DNA from: an uncultured Bacilli bacterium
GTDB lineage: Bacteria; Bacillota_I; Bacilli_A; RF39; UBA660
Length of the DNA stretch: 15,662 bases
NCBI GenBank assembly: GCA_934183165.1
Contig: CAKPRZ010000018.1
Location: forward strand, 1-15,662
Direction of reading: 5' to 3'
Positions 7,026 through 13,764 of the stretch are shown here, piece by piece. The translations under genes were made by a program, and so were the position numbers. The notes under the pieces are model-generated. The model ran no database searches. It saw only the letters and a list, made by a program, of their open reading frames with translations, and had not been told where the DNA came from. How positions within the stretch are numbered: position 1 is the stretch's first letter; each line of letters begins with the position of its first letter.

Positions 7026-7054
7026 ATGGTAGCACTATTTTTAGCACTTGTCAA
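7026..7054 (-). promoter_or_regulatory. htpG promoter
   Basis: On the minus strand there is a perfect TTGACA (7049-7054), a 17-base spacer and TACCAT (7026-7031, four of six matches). Transcription would begin near 7019, leaving a leader of only about a dozen bases that is mostly the ribosome site. The -35 lies inside the CIRCE spacer, so bound HrcA would block polymerase. Confidence 0.65.
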
Positions 7055-7067
7055 CAATGAGTGCTAC
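7041..7067. promoter_or_regulatory. CIRCE operator (HrcA binding site)
   Basis: TTAGCACTT (7041-7049), nine bases, then GAGTGCTAC (7059-7067). This matches the CIRCE consensus TTAGCACTC-N9-GAGTGCTAA in 16 of 18 arm positions with the exact 9-base spacer. A further half-site TAGCACT at 7030-7036 repeats twelve bases away. The site also covers the stop codon of the upstream membrane-protein gene (7064-7066). Confidence 0.9.
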
Positions 7068-7441
7068 TGAATTCCTATGGTTTCATCTAATGAGATATCT
7101 TCATCATTTAATTGTACATACAAGAATATTATTAAAGAAATGATAACTATAATAATAGCAATATTTCTTAATTTGAATTCTTTAACGTTTTTATTCTTTT
7201 GTATAGCTTCCTGATATTGCTTTTCGTTAACAATTAAATAATAGAAGTTAATTAATAAGGATATAATAATAATTATTGTATATATATTTTGAGCTAATTT
7301 ATCAGTTTCTTTTTTATTGGACAGAAGATTTTTTTCATCACTATCATCAGCAAACCATGCAAAAATATTAAGAATTACAAATACTATTCTTATTGCTTTT
7401 TGATTTTCAAACAAAGTAACAAAATTTGCAGCACTTTCCAT
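7064..7441 (-). CDS. Small membrane protein of unknown function
   Basis: The protein has 125 residues. There is a weakly hydrophobic N-terminal segment (IRIVFVILNIFAWF, about residues 17-30), a charged stretch DDSDEKNLLSNKKETDK, and two clear membrane helices (about 53-70 and 93-110). It ends in an acidic tail. I do not recognise the family. The start at 7439-7441 has no visible ribosome site; a TATAAT on the minus strand at 7463-7468 would give a leader of about fifteen bases, without a recognisable -35. The gene lies upstream of htpG on the same strand, and its last codons are shared with the CIRCE operator. It may be a structural neighbour only; nothing ties it to heat shock except position. 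Confidence 0.7.
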   Translation of the reverse strand: MESAANFVTLFENQKAIRIVFVILNIFAWFADDSDEKNLLSNKKETDKLAQNIYTIIIIISLLINFYYLIVNEKQYQEAIQKNKNVKEFKLRNIAIIIVIISLIIFLYVQLNDEDISLDETIGIQ

Positions 7442-7475
7442 ATTAAATAATATGATGAAACGATTATAATAATAT

Positions 7476-7497
7476 AAAAAAACAGGCTATACCTGTT
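7476..7497 (-). terminator. Terminator of the FemAB gene pair
   Basis: AACAGG (7481-7486) pairs with CCTGTT (7492-7497) around a 5-base loop. On the minus strand it is followed by seven T (7476-7482, partly within the stem). It overlaps the stop codon of the downstream FemAB gene. Confidence 0.8.
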
Positions 7498-8731
7498 ATT
7501 TTAATTTGTTAAAAATATTTTTAATTTTTTTATATGAACCAAAGGCAACTTTATATAATAAATATTTTGGTTTATTAACAACTAAGTCAAATTCACCTAT
7601 TAATTCAACTACATTACCACCAAAGCCTTTTTTAAACTCATAAACACCATACATTGGGTTATTGTCTTTTTGAAAGTTACCATCAATACCGTAAAAATTA
7701 TATGTTTTAAATCCGTTATTAGCTGCATACTTAATTGCATGCCATTGTATAGCATACATTGCATTTAGTTTCATAAATTCATCGTATCCGCCCCCATATA
7801 AATTTAGTAGCTCCGTACCACATTCAATAAACATTGATCCAGCCAAGCAAATTTTAGTTCCATGCTTTTTTTCTAAAACTTCAATTTCTTCTATTTTCTT
7901 TTTTAATTCTTGAAGTTCTTTATTTCTAGCTGGTGTGATTTCACTAAATGAATTAATTTGATTGATCTCGTCTTGTAATAGTTTAATGCTTTTTTGTGTA
8001 TCGAGATAACAAAGAATAATTTTTAAATCATCTCCAAGAACATTGAACATATTTTCATAATAACTTAGTGGTCTATCAATGAATCCTCTTCTAGAAGCTG
8101 TATGTTCAGTAATCTTTTTATATTCTGACAATCCTTCAACACCAATTCTTTCTAAAACTAATCCCATCTTTAATGTTTTTTTAACATTTTTTCTTGTTTG
8201 TTTGATCATTCCAGACATAAGATCATCTTCAGTTTTGTTGTCTGTATTTAAGGTGAATATCCATCTTGGTTGTAATTCTTTATCTGTATCAATGTTAAAA
8301 CCGTGATGTTTATATCCAAGACTTTTAAGCTTATCTACGATTTTTGAATTGTCAAAGCCACCTTCTACTAATTTTCCGTTTATGTCCCTTTGTTTATATG
8401 GTATATATGGATCTATTTTGATAAATATACCTTTATTTTTTTTGACATACTTTTTTAATTCATTTGTGAATAATTCTAATAATTTAGAATCATTAAAATC
8501 AAGGAGATATCCACGAGGAGCATAATACATCCTTAACCCTAATGGCATTTTTTTATTTAATAAAAGAGTAGCTGCGACTAGTTTATTATTATCTTCTAGT
8601 CCAATAAGTTCATATTCCCAACCATTTTTATTTTTTAACTTTCCCCAAGATTCACGTTGATGAAATGTAAGTAAAGGACTTTTGTTTGCAAATTTTTCAA
8701 ATTCTTTACTCTTAAGAGATTTTAATATCAT
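7496..8731 (-). CDS. FemAB-family aminoacyltransferase (peptidoglycan branch-peptide synthesis), copy 2
   Basis: FemA/FemB/FemX/MurM-type enzymes transfer an amino acid from aminoacyl-tRNA to the stem-peptide side chain of peptidoglycan precursors at the membrane's inner face. The 411 residues show family hallmarks: an N-terminal FHQRESWGKLK segment, YYAPRGYLLDF and FIKIDPYIPY (about residues 70-115), PRWIFTLNT and MIKQTRKNVKK near 155-185, an internal helical coiled-coil arm (about 245-290), and the C-terminal YAIQWHAIKYAANNG, YNFYGIDG and YGVYEFKKGFGGNVVELIGEFD. The ATG (8729-8731) overlaps the TGA of the upstream paralog as ATGA, so the pair is translationally coupled. The residue transferred cannot be read from sequence. 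Two diverged copies suggest two successive additions to one cross-bridge. Confidence 0.93.
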   Translation of the reverse strand: MILKSLKSKEFEKFANKSPLLTFHQRESWGKLKNKNGWEYELIGLEDNNKLVAATLLLNKKMPLGLRMYYAPRGYLLDFNDSKLLELFTNELKKYVKKNKGIFIKIDPYIPYKQRDINGKLVEGGFDNSKIVDKLKSLGYKHHGFNIDTDKELQPRWIFTLNTDNKTEDDLMSGMIKQTRKNVKKTLKMGLVLERIGVEGLSEYKKITEHTASRRGFIDRPLSYYENMFNVLGDDLKIILCYLDTQKSIKLLQDEINQINSFSEITPARNKELQELKKKIEEIEVLEKKHGTKICLAGSMFIECGTELLNLYGGGYDEFMKLNAMYAIQWHAIKYAANNGFKTYNFYGIDGNFQKDNNPMYGVYEFKKGFGGNVVELIGEFDLVVNKPKYLLYKVAFGSYKKIKNIFNKLK

Positions 8732-10023
8732 TCTTCATCACGCTTCTTTCTTTTAGCTATATTTCTAATAATATTTCTATACAATGGAACTAACTTAGTA
8801 AATACTAGATACATGATTTTATTTGTAATTAAGTCAAATTCTCCAATAAACTCTACAAAATTACCTCCGAATTTTTTCTTAAATTCATATAATCCTAATC
8901 GGCTTTTATCTTTGCATGTAGGCGCAACACTCCCAAATTGATCATACATTTTTATACCATTATCATGACAATATTTAATATGTTCATAATATGTTTTATA
9001 GTTTGAGTAAGTTGATGTTAAAATATTATGGTTTCCTGCATACAAAACCCAGGCTTTATCATTATATATTATTATAGCGTGTGCATTCAATGTGATTTTA
9101 TTGCCATATTCTTTTTGATATTTAGTGTATTCATCAAGTAATTTCTTATGTTTTATTATTTTATCATTTAAATCTTTTTTCTTAGTGTTTTGCGATTTAC
9201 TTAGGTTTTCCTTAGGTAATTTTTCTAACTCCTCTTCGTAGCTTTTAATTTCATTACTATATTGATTTATGATTTGTTTTAAATCAACACTACCAAGGAA
9301 TATTAAAAATTTATTATCTTTATTATATATTTCGTACAATTTTTTATAGTATTCTAAATCATGAGAAACAAAGTTTTTCCTGTTTTCTGTTATTGTCATT
9401 AATTTATTAAATTCTTCTATATCATTACTATTTCCAATTTTAACATCAGTATGTATTGATTCTGCTTTTTTTATTCTTTGTTTAGTAGTTTTAGAAAAAT
9501 TACTCTCAATTTCTTCAATACTTTTAGTCATATCGATTCTGAAAGTATATCTAGGTTGCATAGTTTCAAACTCTTGTGTAAATCCCAGATGTTTAAATCC
9601 AATTTTTTTGAGATTATCAAATATTTCCTTAGCATTATTATTTGTTTTGACCTCTATGTCATTACAATCTTTTTGACTCCAAATAATATCTGGATCAATT
9701 TTTAGGAAGATAGATTTATGCTTTTTGGTGAATTTGATTATTTCACTTGTAAAAGAATTTAATAATTCAAAATTGTTGAAATCAACAACAAATCCTCTTG
9801 GGGAATAAAAATATGAGTAACCAAGAGGCAACTTTTTCTTTAGTAAAAGAGCAGTTGCAACTAATTTGTTATTTTCGTCTTTCAATCCAACATAGTATGG
9901 AATAAGTCCTTTAGCTTCTTTTGAAAACTGTCCCCATGCATAGCTTTGCAAAAAGTGCGATTTTTCATGCTTTTTTACAAATTCTTCATATTCTTTTTTT
10001 TCTAATTTATCAATAAATTTCAT
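8728..10023 (-). CDS. FemAB-family aminoacyltransferase (peptidoglycan branch-peptide synthesis), copy 1
   Basis: This paralog of the next gene has 431 residues and the same order of landmarks: SHFLQSYAWGQFSK, YYVGLKDENNKLVATALLL, YSYFYSPRGFVVDF, FLKIDPDIIW, PRYTFRIDMTKS, SKTTKQRIKKAE, a longer charged coiled-coil arm (about 250-305), and YEFKKKFGGNFVEFIGEFD near the C-terminus, followed by a basic tail KRKKRDEE. The coiled coil corresponds to the helical arm of FemA/MurM-type structures. The start at 10021-10023 has GGTGA (10028-10032) on the minus strand. It is first in the operon, behind a near-consensus promoter with two AT palindromes. It ends in TGA, which overlaps the next start and shows that TGA is a stop here. 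Confidence 0.93.
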   Translation of the reverse strand: MKFIDKLEKKEYEEFVKKHEKSHFLQSYAWGQFSKEAKGLIPYYVGLKDENNKLVATALLLKKKLPLGYSYFYSPRGFVVDFNNFELLNSFTSEIIKFTKKHKSIFLKIDPDIIWSQKDCNDIEVKTNNNAKEIFDNLKKIGFKHLGFTQEFETMQPRYTFRIDMTKSIEEIESNFSKTTKQRIKKAESIHTDVKIGNSNDIEEFNKLMTITENRKNFVSHDLEYYKKLYEIYNKDNKFLIFLGSVDLKQIINQYSNEIKSYEEELEKLPKENLSKSQNTKKKDLNDKIIKHKKLLDEYTKYQKEYGNKITLNAHAIIIYNDKAWVLYAGNHNILTSTYSNYKTYYEHIKYCHDNGIKMYDQFGSVAPTCKDKSRLGLYEFKKKFGGNFVEFIGEFDLITNKIMYLVFTKLVPLYRNIIRNIAKRKKRDEE

Positions 10024-10032
10024 ATTTTCACC

Positions 10033-10069
10033 ATCTTTATAAAAGTATAATATTTACTTTTATAAAAGT
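10033..10069. promoter_or_regulatory. Two palindromic boxes over the FemAB promoter, possible operators
   Basis: ACTTTTATAAAAGT at 10056-10069 is a perfect 14-bp palindrome overlapping the -35 and spacer. ATCTTTATAAAAGT at 10033-10046 matches it at 12 of 14 positions and overlaps the -10 and the start point. Their centres are 23 bases apart, close to two helical turns. A dimeric repressor is a reasonable guess; the regulator is unknown. Confidence 0.45.
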
Positions 10070-10072
10070 CAA
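10044..10072 (-). promoter_or_regulatory. Promoter of the FemAB pair
   Basis: On the minus strand: TTGACT (10067-10072), a 17-base spacer and TATACT (10044-10049), each five of six to consensus. Transcription would start near 10037, leaving a leader of about 14 bases. Confidence 0.85.
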
Positions 10073-10083
10073 CGAAACAAAAT

Positions 10084-10104
10084 AAAAAGATGGATTACCA
10101 TCTT
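10084..10104 (-). terminator. Terminator of the 84-residue gene
   Basis: AAGATGG (10087-10093) pairs with CCATCTT (10098-10104) around a 4-base loop, with a T run on the minus strand (complement of 10084-10088). It isolates this gene from the FemAB promoter just beyond. Confidence 0.8.
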
Positions 10105-10105
10105 A

Positions 10106-10360
10106 TTAAATTATGTAATTATTACTTGGATAATTACTATTTATATAATTTAAATCATTTTCCATTGGAGTAGGGTTTATATTAAATGGTGATTTTTGAG
10201 GTATTAAATTTTTTTCAATATTTGTTATTCTTCTTTCTAATCTTTTTACTTCTTGATTTAGTGCTAATATTTGTTTTGAGATATCATTAATAAAACTATT
10301 TATTTGTATATTATTATTTGGAGCAAATGGAAAAAGCATTTGTGGAGCCTGATTATTCAT
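10106..10360 (-). CDS. 84-residue coiled-coil protein of unknown function
   Basis: Three parts are visible: a Pro/Asn/Phe-rich start (MNNQAPQMLFPFAPNNNIQI), a central heptad-like helix (about residues 22-55, including QEVKRLERRITNIEKNL) and an Asn/Pro/Tyr-rich tail. There is no signal peptide or membrane segment. The layout recalls small surface-layer or spore-coat-type proteins of Firmicutes, but I cannot assign a family and this is only a resemblance. The start at 10358-10360 has a strong AAAGGAGG five bases upstream, and a TATAAT lies further back on the minus strand (10384-10389) without a good -35. The gene is monocistronic, with its own terminator, and divergent from trmB, sharing a 69-base control region. 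Confidence 0.7.
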   Translation of the reverse strand: MNNQAPQMLFPFAPNNNIQINSFINDISKQILALNQEVKRLERRITNIEKNLIPQKSPFNINPTPMENDLNYINSNYPSNNYII

Positions 10361-10404
10361 AAAACCTCCTTTACTCGTTTTATTATATGCATTTGTCCTT
10401 ATTA

Positions 10405-10414
10405 ATGGTATAAT
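10405..10414 (+). promoter_or_regulatory. Extended -10 promoter of trmB
   Basis: TGG followed by TATAAT (10409-10414) forms an extended -10 element; the -35 region at 17 bases (TATGCA) is poor. Transcription would start about nine bases before the trmB ATG, so the leader is essentially the GGTGAT ribosome site. Confidence 0.55.
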
Positions 10415-10429
10415 ATATGCGGTGATATA

Positions 10430-11056
10430 ATGAGATTACGAAATGTAAAAAATAAAGAAATGATATTAAATAATAGTGATATGGTTATTAAATATGATGA
10501 AAGTTATCTAGGTAACTGGTATTCAATATTTAAAAATAATAATCCAATAGAGATTGAAATTGGTATGGGCAAAGGACAATTTATTATCAATAAAGCTAAA
10601 TTAAATCCAGATATCAATTATATAGGTATAGAAAAATATGATAGTGTTTTAGCTCGTGCAGTAGAAAAAGTTGATGAAAATATACCTAATTTAAAATTTG
10701 TCAGAATGGATGCGATGGGTATAAATAGATTTTTCTATAAAGAAATTTCTAAAATTTACTTAAATTTTTCTGATCCATGGCCTAAAAAAAGACATGCGAG
10801 AAGAAGATTAACAAGTCATGATTTTTTAAGTAAGTATGATGATATCTTTGTTGACAGTAAAGTTATATGTCAAAAGACTGATAATGAATGTCTATTTGCA
10901 TATTCTATAGTTAGTTTAAGTGAATATGGCTATATAATTAGAAAAATATCATTAGATCTTCATAATAGTGAAATAAATAACGAAGCAACAACTGAATATG
11001 AGGATAAATTTAGTAGTAAAGGGCAAAAAATATATTATTTAGAAGCAACTAAATAG
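10430..11056 (+). CDS. trmB: tRNA (guanine-N7)-methyltransferase TrmB
   Basis: TrmB methylates N7 of guanosine 46 in the variable loop of many tRNAs, using S-adenosylmethionine. The 208 residues show the SAM-binding IEIGMGKGQFI (about 43-53), GIEKYDSVLARAVEK as the acidic-loop region, and the highly characteristic LNFSDPWPKKRHARRRLTSH around 123-142, followed by FLSKY. The C-terminal TTEYEDKFSSKGQKIYYLEA is also typical of the family. It is full length for a bacterial TrmB. The ATG at 10430 is preceded by GGTGAT. The gene appears monocistronic: a weak hairpin and T run follow, and the next gene has its own promoter-like sequence. Confidence 0.96.
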   Translation: MRLRNVKNKEMILNNSDMVIKYDESYLGNWYSIFKNNNPIEIEIGMGKGQFIINKAKLNPDINYIGIEKYDSVLARAVEKVDENIPNLKFVRMDAMGINRFFYKEISKIYLNFSDPWPKKRHARRRLTSHDFLSKYDDIFVDSKVICQKTDNECLFAYSIVSLSEYGYIIRKISLDLHNSEINNEATTEYEDKFSSKGQKIYYLEATK

Positions 11057-11089
11057 CGTAAACTTTACACGCAATTTATCTTTTTTTGT
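11055..11089 (+). terminator. Probable weak terminator after trmB
   Basis: GCGT (11056-11059 region) can pair with ACGC around an inner GTAA/TTAC dyad, and seven T lie about ten bases further on. The stem is short and the T run is detached, so this is tentative. Confidence 0.35.
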
Positions 11090-11117
11090 CGTAATGGTAG
11101 TAAATCAAAATAAAATT

Positions 11118-11126
11118 TGCTATAAT
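11118..11126 (+). promoter_or_regulatory. Extended -10 promoter of the envelope operon
   Basis: TGC followed by TATAAT (11121-11126) is an extended -10 box 20 bases before the lipoprotein start. No recognisable -35 lies at the right distance. Confidence 0.5.
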
Positions 11127-11146
11127 GAATAATAAGTAGGTGGAAT

Positions 11147-11806
11147 ATGAAGAAAGTAATAGTAATTTTCTTTTCACTTTTACTTTTAACAGGGTGTAGT
11201 GTTGATAAAATATCAAAATTAGATGTTAATAAAATAATAGATACTACGCTTAAAGAGGAAATTAAGCTATATAATAATGTTTTTGAAGGATATAAACTAT
11301 ATGTTCCAAGAGGGTTAAAAGTAATAGATAAAAATGATTATAATCTTAAAATATTAAGCGATAATGATACGTTTTATTTGTATGTAGATGTTGTTGCATA
11401 TCATTATAAAACAAAGAAAAACTTTGAGCCTAGTAATGATAACTTCTTATCAAAAGAGATAAAATATAAAGACAAATTTGGATATATAAATATAACTGAA
11501 GTTAATAATAAGTATTTTGTTGAATATATGTATAATTATTCTAAGATAGAATCATATATAGAAAAGAAAAATTTAAATAGTACAATACTTAATATGACAT
11601 ATATTTTATCTAGTATAAACTATAATGATAAAACAATTAATATGTTGATGGATAATAATATTTTAGATTATAAAGAAGAAAAATATGATATCTTTGAATC
11701 CAAAAAAGAAAATAGTAATTTCTTGGAAGCTTTAGAAAAATATGATAATTACGTAGAAAAAGAACCTGATGATCAAGATGTTTTAAACTTTGAGGAATTA
11801 GAGTAA
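11147..11806 (+). CDS. Lipoprotein of unknown function
   Basis: The N-terminus is a classic lipoprotein signal: MKK, a hydrophobic run, then the lipobox LLTGC with Cys17 as the lipidated residue. The mature part (about 200 residues) is Lys/Asn/Asp/Tyr-rich and contains YKLYVPRGLKVIDKNDY and YLYVDVVAYHYK, suggesting a beta-rich extracellular domain, then an acidic C-terminus. I do not recognise a family. The ATG at 11147 has AGGTGG a few bases upstream. It is first of four tightly spaced genes; only 13 bases separate its stop from the next start. That context suggests an outer-membrane-face component of a small envelope complex, which is inference. Confidence 0.8.
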   Translation: MKKVIVIFFSLLLLTGCSVDKISKLDVNKIIDTTLKEEIKLYNNVFEGYKLYVPRGLKVIDKNDYNLKILSDNDTFYLYVDVVAYHYKTKKNFEPSNDNFLSKEIKYKDKFGYINITEVNNKYFVEYMYNYSKIESYIEKKNLNSTILNMTYILSSINYNDKTINMLMDNNILDYKEEKYDIFESKKENSNFLEALEKYDNYVEKEPDDQDVLNFEELE

Positions 11807-11819
11807 GGATGGTGTAAAA

Positions 11820-12797
11820 ATGGGAGTTTTTGATAAGTTAAAAAATGTCTTCTTTGAAGAAGAATATGTTGAAGTTGAAGAGCCTGTAAAAAAAGTCAAG
11901 AAGGAAAAGAAAGAAAAAAAGGAAAAGCCAACAATTGCAAAAAAAATTGAATTGCCAGAAATGCCAAGAATTAGAGAAGAAAAAACAGAAAGAGAAAAAG
12001 AAATTGAAGAAGAAGTAGTAGAAAGAGTTGAAAAGAAAGAATTTAATGAATTAAACTCTAGAAGAAGTAGTAGACAAGACTTTAAATTTCCAATGGACTT
12101 TGAGGAAGAGGACTTTACTATAGATAGCTATGAAAAAACAAAACCAGTTGAAAAGAAAGAATTTAATGAAACTCCAAAGTACAAGAGTATTGATGATAGC
12201 TATGGAAAGAAATCAAATCATAATGATAATTATCAAAGAGATTATAAAACTGAATACAGTAGTGCAGGATTATATGAAGGAGGGGAGTATAAAAAGGAAC
12301 AAAAGGTATTTAGACCAACACCTATTATTTCTCCAATTTATGGAATTTTAGATAAAAACTATAAAAAGGAAGAAATTGTTCAGAAAAAAGAGGTTCGTTT
12401 AACTTCAGCATCTTCTAAAAAAATGGATCTAGATTCAGTAAGAGAAAAAGCTTATGGTGATTTAGCAAGCGATATTACTGCATCAATGATGGATGGTAAT
12501 ACTGCTAGTGATAAAAAAGAAGAAAAACAAGAAGAACATGAACCAGATATAGAAAACACTTTATATGATTTAAGTGATAATGATCATCCAGTTGTTAGTA
12601 ATGTGACTGTAGGGGATGCCGAAGAGTATTTTAATGATTTAGGGTTAGAATATAATGTTGATTACAAAGATCATAAGAAAGATAAAGCAAGTGGAAGAAG
12701 AAGTACTAAAACAAAAGAAATAGAAGAGCAACCAGAAGATAGTTTGTTTGATTTAATTGATTCAATGTATCAAGAATCAGATGAAGAAGAAAAATAA
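11820..12797 (+). CDS. Highly charged, probably disordered protein of unknown function
   Basis: The 325 residues begin with a possible amphipathic helix (MGVFDKLKNVFFEEE), run into a Lys/Glu block (KKVKKEKKEKKEKPTIAKK) and stay charged and low-complexity for most of the length. More ordered patches occur at FRPTPIISPIYGILDKNY (about 161-178) and near the C-terminus (NTLYDLSDNDHPVV, VTVGDAEEYFNDLGLEY, SLFDLIDSMYQ). No signal peptide or membrane helix is visible. The N-terminus recalls the start of the cell-division protein SepF, but no SepF core domain follows, so I do not assign it. VEKKEFNE occurs twice, 40 residues apart, encoded by an exact 25-base repeat. It is second gene of the operon, with 13 bases on each side. 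Confidence 0.75.
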   Translation: MGVFDKLKNVFFEEEYVEVEEPVKKVKKEKKEKKEKPTIAKKIELPEMPRIREEKTEREKEIEEEVVERVEKKEFNELNSRRSSRQDFKFPMDFEEEDFTIDSYEKTKPVEKKEFNETPKYKSIDDSYGKKSNHNDNYQRDYKTEYSSAGLYEGGEYKKEQKVFRPTPIISPIYGILDKNYKKEEIVQKKEVRLTSASSKKMDLDSVREKAYGDLASDITASMMDGNTASDKKEEKQEEHEPDIENTLYDLSDNDHPVVSNVTVGDAEEYFNDLGLEYNVDYKDHKKDKASGRRSTKTKEIEEQPEDSLFDLIDSMYQESDEEEK

Positions 12798-12810
12798 TAG
12801 AGGTGATTAA

Positions 12811-13101
12811 ATGGAATTTGTAGATACAGTTTTTCCAATAATTTTATACATACTAGGTTCTATATTATTGGTATCTTTAATAGTATTAGTATTGAAATTG
12901 ATATACACGGTTGATAAGACAAATGAAATCTTGGATGATGTAGAACGTAAAGTAAAATCATTTGACGGATTGTTTAATGCAATTAATATGACAACTTCCA
13001 CTATCTCAACGATAGGTGATAGATTGATAGAAGGTGTATCTGGAGTTGTAAGTAAGATATTTAGAAGGAAAAAGAAAAAGGAGGAAGATATCTATGAGTA
13101 A
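12811..13101 (+). CDS. DUF948-like membrane-anchored protein
   Basis: The 96 residues have one N-terminal transmembrane helix (about 8-32: FPIILYILGSILLVSLIVLV), then a polar helical region (TVDKTNEILDDVERKVKSFD) and a basic end FRRKKKKEED. This is the layout of DUF948 proteins such as B. subtilis YtxG, which is encoded next to YtxH, as here. The resemblance is in architecture and gene order, not in a diagnostic motif. AGAGGTGAT precedes the ATG. Its last eight bases overlap the next gene, so the two are probably translationally coupled. Confidence 0.7.
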   Translation: MEFVDTVFPIILYILGSILLVSLIVLVLKLIYTVDKTNEILDDVERKVKSFDGLFNAINMTTSTISTIGDRLIEGVSGVVSKIFRRKKKKEEDIYE

Positions 13102-13504
13102 AAAATGTAGCGGATTAGGCAAATTTATGTTAGGTGCTGCAGTAGGAGCAGGAGTAGGAGTTTTGTTTGCACCAAAAAAGGGAAGTGAAACAAGACACGA
13201 TTTAAAAGTAAAATTTGATGAGTTAATAGCTAAAGTAAAGGAAATAGACTCTGAAGAAGTTAAAGAAAAAATCGAAAATAAAATTGAAGAAATAAAAGAA
13301 GAATTAGCTGATCTTGATAAAGAAAAAGTATTAAAAATTGCTAAAAAGAAAGCTAAACAAATAAAAGAAAAAAGTGAAGAATTAGTTGATTTAGCGGTAA
13401 AAAAAGGAACACCTGTCTTAGAAAAAGCTGCAAATGACGTAAGAGAAAAAGCTATTGTAGTAGTAAAAGAAGTGTTGGAAAAATTAGAAAATGCTGAAAA
13501 ATAA
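13094..13504 (+). CDS. YtxH-domain protein
   Basis: The N-terminus has the YtxH signature: a glycine/alanine-rich membrane segment (LGKFMLGAAVGAGVGVLFAP, about residues 8-27) followed at once by KKGSETRHDLKVKFDEL. The remaining 100 or so residues are a long charged helix with heptad-like Lys/Glu repeats. The B. subtilis relative is general-stress induced, but its molecular role is not established. The ATG at 13094 lies inside the end of the preceding gene, with GGAGG at 13080-13084. It is last gene of the operon and is followed immediately by a terminator. Confidence 0.85.
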   Translation: MSKKCSGLGKFMLGAAVGAGVGVLFAPKKGSETRHDLKVKFDELIAKVKEIDSEEVKEKIENKIEEIKEELADLDKEKVLKIAKKKAKQIKEKSEELVDLAVKKGTPVLEKAANDVREKAIVVVKEVLEKLENAEK

Positions 13505-13524
13505 GAGTTGAATAAACTCTTTTT
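13503..13524 (+). terminator. Terminator of the envelope operon
   Basis: AAGAGTT (13503-13509) pairs with AACTCTT (13515-13521) around GAATA, followed by T through 13524. It overlaps the YtxH-protein stop codon and separates this operon from the tyrS leader. Confidence 0.8.
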
Positions 13525-13547
13525 CTATGTTAGAATATGATATATTG

Positions 13548-13749
13548 ATGGACAGAGAAGGACTAAAGTAGTTATTTGTTTTTTTTGATATAGAGAATTA
13601 GTGGTTGGTGGAAACTAATGTGGCAAATAATGAAATTACAAGTTTGGAGTCTAATAGGTTACGCTTTATAGTATTAAGTGTATAACATATGTTATAAATT
13701 AAGGTGGTACCGCGATTATTCGTCCTTATGATGAATAGTCGTTTTTTTT
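13548..13749 (+). promoter_or_regulatory. Tyrosine T-box leader of tyrS
   Basis: The T-box sequence AAGGTGGTACCGCG lies at 13701-13714. Stem I can be drawn by hand: GGACT (13560-13564) with AGTCT (13648-13652), then TTATTTG (13572-13578) with CAAATAA (13624-13630), then the distal hairpin ATTAGT (13597-13602) with ACTAAT (13614-13619). The internal loop between the two lower helices carries TAC at 13637-13639 followed by A, placing a tyrosine specifier codon where expected. Uncharged tRNA-Tyr would pair with it and with the T-box bulge, favouring the antiterminator and tyrS expression. TATGAT at 13536-13541 is a possible -10; the start at 13548 is inferred from it. Confidence 0.93.
13713..13749 (+). 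terminator. T-box regulated terminator before tyrS
   Basis: A 9-bp stem, CGATTATTC (13713-13721) with GAATAGTCG (13733-13741), is followed by eight T (13742-13749). Its 5' strand overlaps the end of the T-box sequence, so terminator and antiterminator are mutually exclusive. Confidence 0.85.
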
Positions 13750-13764
13750 ATTTAAGGAGGATTT

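Noticed and set aside
10425..10431. TATAAT overlapping the trmB start codon
   Set aside because: It would start transcription inside the gene; the TATAAT at 10409-10414 with a TG extension fits better.
11820..12797. SepF assignment for the charged protein
   Set aside because: Only the first residues resemble SepF; the conserved globular core is absent and the remainder is low-complexity.
12807..13001. Minus-strand 64-codon frame over the DUF948-like gene
   Set aside because: It is fully opposite a better-supported gene with a ribosome site, operon context and a membrane helix.
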